Positions 1-6,144 are shown, counted from the stretch's first letter. The stretch: 7,073 nt of DNA from an uncultured Bacteroidales bacterium (GCA_905233405.1 CAJOEG010000077.1:1-7073); one strand, 5' to 3'. Program-made: numbers and translations. Notes: generated by a model not told the origin, from the letters alone.

Positions 1-1305
1 CACATAAACCTCTTTTGTATCCTTGTCGAACTTAAACCTCTCATCAATACGCATACCAACTACCCACACAATTTTTCCGTCGGACTCAAGTATGCGGACA
101 TTAGACTTTTCCGCCTGCGACAATTTTTCATCCTTGAAAAAGTCGCTCAGCTTACGCATTCCCTTCATTCCCAACGGCATAAACTTGTCGCCAAAATTCC
201 ATTTGCGCAACGTAAGCGGAAATTTCAACTTCTTGACATCAATGTATGCAACCTGCGGATTCTTGTCAAACACGAAATCGTCGTCGCAATAGGCGAACGA
301 AATTTCAAAACCATACTTTTTCAGTTCGCCGATAGCATTGACAGTCACTACCGATTCATCATTTTCTCCGACCGATTTCTGCACCTCGATATATTCACGG
401 TTGCGAACTATTTCCACACCGTCCATTTCACACTTGCGACCTGTCTGCGCCTCAAGCAGGCACACAGATTCGCTCGCCAGTGGCTTAGGAACACCCTCGC
501 CTATCAGCATTTCGAAAAGTACGGTCGAAGGTGCCGCAGTCTGCATAATTTTCGCAACATCAATCCGCAGGAAACCATTGTCATTCGACATTGCAACCTC
601 CTTTGCCCTACGAACATAATCGTTCATAATTCTCTCCGTTTCAGCAAAATACGAAACCGATTTCAATATATTTTCCTTTGCCGCAACGTTTATTTCCTCA
701 AGCAGTGGAATCACCAGATGGCGAACCTTGTTGCGTGCATATTTGGTAGTAGCATTTGTCGAATCGTTGTGAAACGGAATGTTGTCTTCCGTAGAAATCT
801 GCACTATGTCGGCCCTCGAAACCTCAATAAGCGGACGGAAAAGTTTGCCTGCCAGAGGTTTCATTCCCGAAACGCCACGGATTCCTGTGCCTCGCGTAAA
901 GTTAAGGATTGCTGTCTCAACCTGGTCGTCGGAATTATGAGCGAGTGCTATGTACGAACAGTTTTCCTTCTCGGCAAGTTCGTAGAACCAGTCGTAGCGA
1001 AGTTTACGTGCAGCCATCTGGATTGACAGCCCTGTTTCGTCGGCAAACTTGTGAGTATCAAACGTATTGACAAAGCAAGGAATGTACATCTTTTCGCACA
1101 TTTCACGGACAAACTGTTCATCGCCGTCCGACTCGTCACCACGCAACCTGAAATTGCAGTGAGCGACAACACATTCGTAATTCATTTCGTTCAACAAACT
1201 GAGCATAACCATCGAATCGATGCCACCGCTTACCGCACAAAGCAAACGTGTCCCCTTGGGAACTCCGTAACTCATAATCAACTCCTTAACCTTTGTCTTC
1301 TGCAT
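1..1305 (-). CDS. tilS: tRNA(Ile)-lysidine synthase, C-terminus cut by window edge
   Basis: TilS is a cytoplasmic enzyme that joins lysine to C34 of the CAU anticodon of minor tRNA-Ile, using ATP, so that the tRNA reads AUA as isoleucine. The reading frame is open to base 1, giving 435 codons. Seen: the PP-loop ATP-binding motif SGGIDS (residues 26-31), then AHCNFRLRGDESD, ARKLRYDWF and the TRGTGIRGVSG block of the N-terminal catalytic domain. Near the end is the C-terminal TilS domain motif PLGMKGMRKLSDFF. The length is close to the full family length, so probably only a few residues are missing. Two starts are possible. ATG at 1305 overlaps aat by 20 bases and adds the segment KTKVKELI, which resembles the usual TilS N-terminal helix. 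ATG at 1275 has a good AAGGAG site formed partly by the aat stop codon. I prefer 1305 on protein grounds. The gene is co-transcribed with aat. Confidence 0.95.
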   Translation of the reverse strand, partial: MQKTKVKELIMSYGVPKGTRLLCAVSGGIDSMVMLSLLNEMNYECVVAHCNFRLRGDESDGDEQFVREMCEKMYIPCFVNTFDTHKFADETGLSIQMAARKLRYDWFYELAEKENCSYIALAHNSDDQVETAILNFTRGTGIRGVSGMKPLAGKLFRPLIEVSRADIVQISTEDNIPFHNDSTNATTKYARNKVRHLVIPLLEEINVAAKENILKSVSYFAETERIMNDYVRRAKEVAMSNDNGFLRIDVAKIMQTAAPSTVLFEMLIGEGVPKPLASESVCLLEAQTGRKCEMDGVEIVRNREYIEVQKSVGENDESVVTVNAIGELKKYGFEISFAYCDDDFVFDKNPQVAYIDVKKLKFPLTLRKWNFGDKFMPLGMKGMRKLSDFFKDEKLSQAEKSNVRILESDGKIVWVVGMRIDERFKFDKDTKEVYV

Positions 1306-1966
1306 ATTCTGTAAACGGAAAATCTCCGTGTTCCTTTAAAATTTTCAAATATTCAGTCCGTGGAATCTCCTCACCACCAAGACTTTCAAGCAAGTCCGTC
1401 TTCTGCTGGCAATCAATCACAACCACACCGTTTTTCAGACAGAAATCCACAAGCGCACAAAATGCGACCTTCCCCGCATCGGTAACCTCGTGAAACATTG
1501 ATTCTCCGCTAAATACCTTTCCGATAAGGTTTCCGTAAAGACCGCCAACAAGCTTGCCATCCTGATAAGTTTCAAACGAATAGCCATACCCCCACTCGTG
1601 AAGTTTTGTGTAAGCCTTGATTATGCTTTCCGTAATCCAAGTCCCCTCCTGGTCGGGACGTTCAATCGAAGCACAACGGCGAATAACAGCCTCAAAGTTA
1701 GTGTTAATCTTGACGGTAAAGTTTCTGCAACTACGTCTCAACGACTTGGAAATGTGAGCCTTCTCGGGAAAAACCACAAATCGTGGGTCAAGCGAAAACC
1801 ACAGCAGTTCCATATCCTCGCACGGCCACGGAAAAATCCCCGAACAAAGAGCCAGAAGTACCCTGTCGGGCGAAAAATCGCCACCCACAGCGACAAGTCC
1901 GTCACTGTCGGCTTCGTTAGGGTCTGGAAACCATAGGAAATCATCTGGAAGACGATACAATGCCAT
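1286..1966 (-). CDS. aat: leucyl/phenylalanyl-tRNA--protein transferase
   Basis: Aat transfers Leu or Phe from charged tRNA to proteins with N-terminal Arg or Lys, marking them for ClpS/ClpAP-type degradation (bacterial N-degron pathway) in the cytoplasm. The 226 residues match the family length. Seen: WFPDP (12-16), GLVAVGGD (23-30), GIFPWP (43-48), WFSLDPR (56-62), GTWI (108-111), GGLYG (141-145), SGESMF (153-158) and VIDCQ (183-187). The last includes the Asp and Gln that correspond to the proposed catalytic pair in E. coli Aat. Some motifs are divergent: WFSLDPR where WWSPDPR is common, and GYGYSFETY where E. coli has an AHSIEVW-like segment. The core Glu, Asp and Gln are kept, so I expect it to be active. 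It is the first gene of an operon with tilS. A TACCTTTG box lies only seven bases before the ATG, which suggests a very short leader or none. Confidence 0.95.
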   Translation of the reverse strand: MALYRLPDDFLWFPDPNEADSDGLVAVGGDFSPDRVLLALCSGIFPWPCEDMELLWFSLDPRFVVFPEKAHISKSLRRSCRNFTVKINTNFEAVIRRCASIERPDQEGTWITESIIKAYTKLHEWGYGYSFETYQDGKLVGGLYGNLIGKVFSGESMFHEVTDAGKVAFCALVDFCLKNGVVVIDCQQKTDLLESLGGEEIPRTEYLKILKEHGDFPFTEYAEDKG

Positions 1967-1973
1967 AGTGCGA

Positions 1974-1981
1974 CAAAGGTA
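1974..1981 (-). promoter_or_regulatory. Bacteroidota -7 box (TACCTTTG) for aat-tilS
   Basis: TACCTTTG on the minus strand matches the TAnnTTTG -7 element of the Bacteroidota primary sigma factor. Its last base is seven bases from the aat ATG, so transcription should begin at or within a few bases of the start codon. No TTTG is found at the usual 19-base spacing upstream, so only half of the promoter is supported. Confidence 0.55.
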
Positions 1982-2360
1982 AGCAAAAATATCAATCCAT
2001 TAGCTTCCCTTATTTAAGAATATACACACAACAGCACATAAAATGAAAAAATAGAACCATACAAATATGATTTGTTCAGAATATTAATTTTCAACACATT
2101 AAACAAGAAATAATAATCAAAGAAAAGATTTTCAGGATTATCAGCATAAAACACAATATTATTATTAGATTTGCAAAGTAATTTTTTAGATCTTTTTATG
2201 TCTAATTTTACTAGTTTGAAGAAAAATATTATAAAAAAAACTATTTGGAGGAACAACATAAAATGAAAATGTATATACAGAGCAATTTCTACATCACAAG
2301 CACACATTCATTGCATAGAGAAATAACTGATTCATAACAACTTATAAAAATAGAAAAAGA

Positions 2361-2377
2361 TTGGCATAATAATTGTA
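2361..2377 (+). promoter_or_regulatory. possible sigma-54 (-24/-12) promoter
   Basis: TTGGCA-TA-ATAA-TTGTA fits the sigma-54 consensus TTGGCAYRNNNNTTGCW with one mismatch, GT instead of GC at -12. The GG and GT are separated by the required ten bases. Transcription would start near 2388, leaving a leader of about 95 bases before the ATG at 2484. I see no clear TAnnTTTG box for this gene, which makes the site more attractive. The surroundings are AT-rich, however, so a chance match is possible. Confidence 0.3.
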
Positions 2378-2412
2378 GTGACAGTCCCGTCTTTGTGACG
2401 AAATGCATTAAA

Positions 2413-2468
2413 AGACTCCGTGCACCAGTTACAAAGGACAAATAAAGTTAATTATAAATGAGGAGTCT
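2413..2468 (+). promoter_or_regulatory. inverted repeat in leader, overlapping GAGGAG site
   Basis: AGACTCC (2413-2419) is perfectly complementary to GGAGTCT (2462-2468), separated by 42 bases. The right arm overlaps GAGGAG (2460-2465), the only Shine-Dalgarno-like stretch before the ATG at 2484, although its 18-base spacing is long. A smaller hairpin, CGTC-TTTGT-GACG, lies just upstream at 2388-2400. Folding could hide the ribosome site. A role in regulation is inference from pairing alone. Confidence 0.3.
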
Positions 2469-2483
2469 ATTTAAGTAATTTAT

Positions 2484-3332
2484 ATGAAAAAATTAATATC
2501 GGCAATACTTATTTTGCTACTTTCTGCGGGAATAGGGTTCGCACAGAACACTATAATTAAAAAGTCTTCGTCAAACTCAGGCTCGACAACCACAAAAACG
2601 TCAACAACCAATACAAATCAAGGTTCTACTGAAACAAAGGGAAATCCTAGCACCCCCACTACATCCAGCAGTACAAATAGCAGTACAGAAACATCCCCAT
2701 GGGCAAATACAACCCCGACCGATGATACTCCTGCAACGACAACAACTGCAAAATCAGATTTCACACTCGACCATTTCATTATTGGTGGCGGTATAAATGC
2801 AGGAGCCACACTTTCGTCGAACATTGTTGGTACTGGTGCTATGATAGGTCTCGAATTTGAGGTAATGGTACAGTTCAAGCACCACAGACTCGGAATCGGT
2901 GGAGACAAGGAACTGATGCTCACATTGGAGAATTTAGGAACAGTTATAGGTACTTGGGGCAATTCGAACTGCAACCTAAATAAAGTATACTTTACGTACG
3001 AATGGACTTTGTTCAAGCGCAGTCCTATCAACTTTACCGCTGGTCTTAAAATCGGCTCATTTGATGTTGGAAATTCCGAAAAACAACGAGATGGAACAGC
3101 CAGCACAAAGACACCATTCTTCGGCGCTGTAGGAATTGCCTTTGAAGTTGGACATCCAAGATTCTTATTGTACATAAAGCCAGAAATTGGTTACAACTCA
3201 TACGACACTGGTTCGTGGAAAAAAGATATCTACGCAATGGCAACAGTAGGTTTCCGCTGGAAGACAAAACGTCTGGACAAGTATGAAAGTCTGAACACAA
3301 CGACAACAGAAACAGGCAAAAAATTTGAATAA
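2484..3332 (+). CDS. exported Ser/Thr-rich protein with predicted outer-membrane beta-barrel
   Basis: The family was not recognised, so function is unknown. Seen: a signal peptide (residues 1-20, MKK then a hydrophobic core, ending GFA before Gln21). Then comes a low-complexity stretch (about 24-90) built of Ser, Thr, Asn, Gly and Pro. From about 93 to 260 are alternating hydrophobic/polar segments with Gly and aromatic residues (around 94-105, 117-131, 165-177, 181-192, 212-223, 226-237 and 247-260). These look like strands of a small outer-membrane beta-barrel. The tail after 260 is polar and again Thr-rich, so the protein does not end in the usual terminal aromatic residue. One Cys (163) is present. 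It lies 23 bases before the TonB-domain gene and is probably co-transcribed with it. The likely location is the outer membrane, with the linker in the periplasm. The Ser/Thr tract could also be a glycosylation or peptidoglycan-spanning region. Confidence 0.85.
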   Translation: MKKLISAILILLLSAGIGFAQNTIIKKSSSNSGSTTTKTSTTNTNQGSTETKGNPSTPTTSSSTNSSTETSPWANTTPTDDTPATTTTAKSDFTLDHFIIGGGINAGATLSSNIVGTGAMIGLEFEVMVQFKHHRLGIGGDKELMLTLENLGTVIGTWGNSNCNLNKVYFTYEWTLFKRSPINFTAGLKIGSFDVGNSEKQRDGTASTKTPFFGAVGIAFEVGHPRFLLYIKPEIGYNSYDTGSWKKDIYAMATVGFRWKTKRLDKYESLNTTTTETGKKFE

Positions 3333-3355
3333 TTATAAATTTAACAAAAAGAATC

Positions 3356-3760
3356 ATGAAGAAATTAGTTTTGGCAATTATGATGGCTTGCATAGCATTC
3401 GCAGGCTTCGCACAGGACAAGAAAGCAGCAGTAGAAGTAAAATCGACAGTTGCAAGCGGATTCGACAAATGCGCAATGTATCCTGGAGGTGAAAATGGTG
3501 TAAACACATTCATACACAAGAACATTGACTATCCTATGGCAGCAATGAAAAGCGGCAAGGAAGGCGATGTAACAGTACGCTTCACCGTAAACACCGACGG
3601 CTCGGTATCGAATGTAAAAGTTGTAAAAGGTCTTGAACCAAACCTCGACGCAGAAGCTGTAAAGGTTGTCAGCAAGATGAAAGGCTGGACACCTGCTATG
3701 AAAGGTGGCAAGGCTGTAGCAATGGACTACGAAGTAAAATGCAACTTCAAGAAGGAATAA
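3356..3760 (+). CDS. secreted TonB C-terminal-domain protein
   Basis: The 134-residue protein has a signal peptide (1-19, ending AGFA before Gln20), then a TonB C-terminal domain (about 45-132). The domain signature is seen as YPMAAM, GKEGDVTVRFTV, DGSVSNVKVVKG, LDAEAVKVV and MKGWTPAMKGGKAV. In classical TonB this domain contacts the TonB box of outer-membrane receptors and relays energy from ExbB/ExbD. Here there is no long Pro-rich spacer, and the N-terminus looks cleavable rather than a permanent membrane anchor. It may therefore be a soluble periplasmic protein that does not transduce energy. Two Cys outside the signal peptide (39 and 129) bracket the domain and could form a disulfide. 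No Shine-Dalgarno precedes the ATG. The neighbouring beta-barrel gene suggests an envelope role, but the partner is unknown. If the signal is not cleaved, it could act as a short TonB. Confidence 0.88.
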   Translation: MKKLVLAIMMACIAFAGFAQDKKAAVEVKSTVASGFDKCAMYPGGENGVNTFIHKNIDYPMAAMKSGKEGDVTVRFTVNTDGSVSNVKVVKGLEPNLDAEAVKVVSKMKGWTPAMKGGKAVAMDYEVKCNFKKE

Positions 3761-3783
3761 CGTAAAAAATCTCCTTTTAATCC

Positions 3784-3816
3784 AAGCCTTCCGTCGTAAT
3801 GATGGGAGGCTTTTTT
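3784..3816 (+). terminator. intrinsic terminator after TonB-domain gene
   Basis: A 12-pair stem (3784-3795 with 3801-3812, three G-U pairs) encloses the loop GTAAT and runs into a T tract (3811-3816). It lies 23 bases after the stop codon and separates the envelope pair from the sirtuin promoter, whose -33 element starts two bases later. Confidence 0.92.
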
Positions 3817-3817
3817 A

Positions 3818-3848
3818 TTTGAATAATTTACAAAATACATTAATTTTG
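3818..3848 (+). promoter_or_regulatory. consensus Bacteroidota promoter for sirtuin operon
   Basis: TTTG (3818-3821), 19 bases, then TAATTTTG (3841-3848) matches the -33/-7 consensus of the Bacteroidota primary sigma factor exactly. The expected start near 3853-3855 gives a leader of about 15 bases with no Shine-Dalgarno before the ATG at 3869. The site begins directly after the T tract of the preceding terminator. Confidence 0.8.
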
Positions 3849-3868
3849 TCGCATAAAAATTATCAACT

Positions 3869-4612
3869 ATGGACAAGATTGAAGAAGCGGCAAAACTTAT
3901 TGCCAACGCAAAATGCCTGTGCGTGTTCACTGGTGCGGGCGTATCGAAGGAAAGCGGAATACCAACCTTCAGGGGAAGCGAAGATAGCGTTTACGAAAAC
4001 TACGACCAGTCGATGCTGGAACTGAACACCTATATCCACCGCACCGAAGAGGCATGGCCTGTGGTCAACAAGGTATTCTACAAGTTTTTCAAGGATGCGC
4101 AACCAAATGCCGCACACAAGACACTTGCAAAATGGGAAAAAGAAGGATTGGTAAAAGCAGTAATCACGCAAAACATCGACTCGTTGCATCAGGCGGCTGG
4201 AAACAAGCACGTTATTGAGTTTCACGGAGGCAAGGGACATTTTGTCTGCCTCAAGTGTGGAAAGAAATACCCGACAACTTCGCTACAACTTACCAACCAA
4301 GTTCCTCGCTGCGAATGCGGTGGCGTACTGAAGCCAGGTTTTATTTTCTTTGGAGAAGGAATCCCCGAAGATGCATACACCGAATCGTTTGACCTAGCAG
4401 GAAAATGCGATGTAATGCTGGTAATAGGTACAACCGGCGAAGTTCAGCCTGCAGCATATCTGCCTCACGTTGCAAAGCAGCACGGAGCAAAAATTATTGA
4501 AGTCAACCCGCAGAAATCGGCATACACCGACAGGATTATCGACATCTACCTCGGAATGGGCGCAGTTGAAGCGATGACAAAGATTGATGAAAAAATACAA
4601 AAACAGAAGTAA
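3869..4612 (+). CDS. NAD-dependent protein deacylase, sirtuin (Sir2/CobB family)
   Basis: Sirtuins remove acyl groups from protein lysines, consuming NAD+ and releasing nicotinamide and O-acyl-ADP-ribose. The 247 residues match the usual bacterial length. Seen: the NAD-binding GAGVSKESGIPTFRG (22-36), TQNIDSLHQAAG (100-111), catalytic His119 in FHGG, and a zinc site of Cys127/Cys130 and Cys148/Cys150. Then come the FFGE segment (160-163), GTTGEVQPAA where GTS is more usual, and EVNP near the end. The second zinc pair is C-x-C rather than C-x-x-C. The Tyr-x-x-Arg pair that binds succinyl or malonyl groups in SIRT5/CobB-type enzymes is not seen before PNAAH (79-83). This favours deacetylation and a Thermotoga-like (class U) relationship, but that is judged by eye. 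It is the first gene of a pair with the dehydrogenase, two bases apart. Confidence 0.95.
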   Translation: MDKIEEAAKLIANAKCLCVFTGAGVSKESGIPTFRGSEDSVYENYDQSMLELNTYIHRTEEAWPVVNKVFYKFFKDAQPNAAHKTLAKWEKEGLVKAVITQNIDSLHQAAGNKHVIEFHGGKGHFVCLKCGKKYPTTSLQLTNQVPRCECGGVLKPGFIFFGEGIPEDAYTESFDLAGKCDVMLVIGTTGEVQPAAYLPHVAKQHGAKIIEVNPQKSAYTDRIIDIYLGMGAVEAMTKIDEKIQKQK

Positions 4613-4614
4613 AG

Positions 4615-5559
4615 ATGAAAATAGTACAAGTTGAATCGTTGGGCGTATCGAAGCAGGAACTCGACATCGCAAAGCAGGAATTTGAAAGTTTAGGTCACCA
4701 ATATACATACTACTCAGACATACCAAAGGATGAAGACGAACTGATTTCTCGCATGAAGGATGCGGAAATTGTGAATATCAGCAATATAAAGTTGACAGCA
4801 AGGGCAATAGAGTCTTGTCAGAACCTGAAATACCTGAACGTAGCCTTCACCGGCACCGACCACGTTGACATAGAATGCTGCCGCAAGCACGGGATAAAGG
4901 TCAGCAATGCCGCCGGATATTCTACCGAAGCAGTTTCGGAACTTGCCGTAGGTCTTGCCGTCGCACTGATGCGCAACTTCAGCCAGATGGACAGCAACAC
5001 CCGTAATCTTGGTAACCGAAACAATTTCCTTGGCACGGAACTTTGCGGAAAAACAGTTGGAATTGTAGGCACCGGCAATATCGGACTTGCTACAGCAAAA
5101 ATTTTCAAGGCATTCGGATGCAAGATATTGGCTTATAGCAGAACACAAAAAGACATTGACGGCATAACCTACACAAGTCTTGACGGACTTTTTGCCAACT
5201 CCGACATCATCAGTTTGCATATTCCTGCAAATCCACAGACAAAAGGACTGATTAGCAAAGATTTGCTTGCAAGAATGAAAAACACAGCAATAATCATAAA
5301 TACAGCACGTGGTCCTGTTATGGACAATACCGCACTTACAGAACTGCTGAAAGCAGGGAAAATCGCAGGAGCAGGAATCGACGTTTACGAAACTGAACCG
5401 CCTCTGCCAGAGAACTATCCGCTCCTCTCCGCTCCCAACACAATACTTTTGCCACACGTTGGTTACGCCTCCAAGGAAGCTATGCAGAAAAGGTTTGTCA
5501 TTGTACGTTCCAATTTGCACTCATACTTGCAAGGACAACAAGAAAACGTAATATTGTAA
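4615..5559 (+). CDS. D-isomer-specific 2-hydroxyacid dehydrogenase
   Basis: This family interconverts 2-oxoacids and D-2-hydroxyacids (hydroxypyruvate/glycerate, 3-phosphoglycerate, lactate and others) with NAD(P)H in the cytoplasm. The 314 residues are typical. Seen: the substrate-domain segment YLNVAFTGTDHVD (73-85), dinucleotide-binding GTGNIG (152-157), and the catalytic set Arg232 (in NTARG), Glu261 (DVYETEP) and His281 (LLPHVGYAS). The second strand of the Rossmann fold ends in AYSRTQ. The acidic residue usual for NAD is replaced by Ser-Arg, which often goes with NADPH use. There is no ACT or other regulatory domain, so this is not a long-form SerA. Glycerate dehydrogenase/hydroxypyruvate reductase is the best guess, but the substrate cannot be fixed from sequence. 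Its ATG lies two bases after the sirtuin stop, so translation is probably coupled. No clear terminator follows. Confidence 0.93.
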   Translation: MKIVQVESLGVSKQELDIAKQEFESLGHQYTYYSDIPKDEDELISRMKDAEIVNISNIKLTARAIESCQNLKYLNVAFTGTDHVDIECCRKHGIKVSNAAGYSTEAVSELAVGLAVALMRNFSQMDSNTRNLGNRNNFLGTELCGKTVGIVGTGNIGLATAKIFKAFGCKILAYSRTQKDIDGITYTSLDGLFANSDIISLHIPANPQTKGLISKDLLARMKNTAIIINTARGPVMDNTALTELLKAGKIAGAGIDVYETEPPLPENYPLLSAPNTILLPHVGYASKEAMQKRFVIVRSNLHSYLQGQQENVIL

Positions 5560-5655
5560 AACGAATAATAAACGTATGTTTAAGTTTATGTTCAAAATAT
5601 CGTACCAAATTCATTAAGTGTTTCAAAAAATCGCTATCTTGACAAAAATTATGCT

Positions 5656-6144
5656 ATGCAAAGGTGCCTTACAAAATACATACTATTTCTTATACTAGCA
5701 ATGGCATTAATCCAATCGTGCAAGCCAGAGGATGAATATCCAATAGAACCTACAATAAGTTTCAAGGAATTCTACTTTACCGACACCGTACTTCTTGGCA
5801 ACACCGTCAAGCGAGGTACACTCACCTTCTCGTTTACCGACGGCGACGGTGACATTGGGTTCGACACCATACAGCCACGAAAGAACACAATATTTATGAC
5901 CAAGCACAAACTGAAAAACAACGTGATTACGCAGATGGACTTGCTTGTAGATCTGAATTACTTTGTGGAACGTATCTACAAGGACGAAAAGAAACAAGCC
6001 GTGAGTGGCGACATGAAAGTCGAAGACCTCAACGAATATGCAATGTCGTTTGGCGATACTATTATGTACAAGTTCTACATTGTTGACCGTGCTGGCAACA
6101 AAAGCAATACCGACAGCACAGGACTGATAATCATTGGAAACTAA
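5656..6144 (+). CDS. putative outer-membrane lipoprotein
   Basis: The function is unknown. The 162-residue product begins with a lipoprotein signal peptide: basic start, hydrophobic core at 8-19, and lipobox LIQSC with Cys22 as the acylated residue. The next residues KPEDEY are acidic, resembling the lipoprotein export signal that sends Bacteroidota lipoproteins to the outer cell surface. The mature part is rich in beta-strand-forming sequence, with a TDGDGDIGFD motif (61-70) that looks like a calcium-binding loop. It ends in a VDRAGNKSN segment typical of Ig-like extracellular domains. Four Asp-Ser/Thr-hydrophobic/Thr triplets (DTV 43, DTI 70, DTI 134, DST 153) match the Bacteroides O-glycosylation motif. 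The start at 5656 is chosen because it gives the full signal peptide; an ATG at 5651 is in another frame. It appears to stand alone, and no convincing promoter was found. Confidence 0.85.
   Translation: MQRCLTKYILFLILAMALIQSCKPEDEYPIEPTISFKEFYFTDTVLLGNTVKRGTLTFSFTDGDGDIGFDTIQPRKNTIFMTKHKLKNNVITQMDLLVDLNYFVERIYKDEKKQAVSGDMKVEDLNEYAMSFGDTIMYKFYIVDRAGNKSNTDSTGLIIIGN

Larger units (their letters stand above)
1967..2483. other. AT-rich divergent intergenic region
   Basis: About 517 bases lie between the divergent starts of aat and the outer-membrane protein gene. Composition is clearly more AT-rich than in the flanking genes, with long A and T runs between about 2040 and 2360. It contains the aat -7 box at its left end and a possible sigma-54 type site plus leader inverted repeats at its right end. 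A 97-codon minus-strand open frame (2014-2307) is made almost wholly of Phe, Ile, Leu, Lys, Asn and Tyr, as expected by chance in AT-rich DNA, and I do not call it a gene. No RNA family was recognised. Confidence 0.6.

Noticed and set aside
23..1314. Several plus-strand open frames across the tilS region
   Set aside because: All are antisense to the continuous tilS frame, which shows PP-loop and C-terminal TilS motifs.
2014..2307. 97-codon minus-strand open frame in the AT-rich gap, with hydrophobic segments
   Set aside because: The product is nearly all Phe, Ile, Leu, Lys, Asn and Tyr, as random AT-rich DNA gives. It has no recognisable motif, no promoter or ribosome site, and its codon use is unlike that of the neighbouring genes.
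2618..3175. 185-codon minus-strand open frame opposite the beta-barrel gene
   Set aside because: It is a shadow of the plus-strand Ser/Thr-rich and barrel coding sequence. The plus-strand frame has a signal peptide and a sensible layout.
4714..5520. 268-codon minus-strand open frame inside the dehydrogenase gene
   Set aside because: It is antisense to a gene with complete family motifs. Its Cys-rich product has no domain pattern.
5570..5589. ATAAAC/GTTTAT inverted repeat after the dehydrogenase as a terminator
   Set aside because: The stem is six A/T-rich pairs with no following T tract, which is too weak to call a terminator.
5634..5641. TATCTTGA as a -7 box for the lipoprotein gene
   Set aside because: The last bases do not match TTTG, and there is no TTTG at the 19-base spacing.
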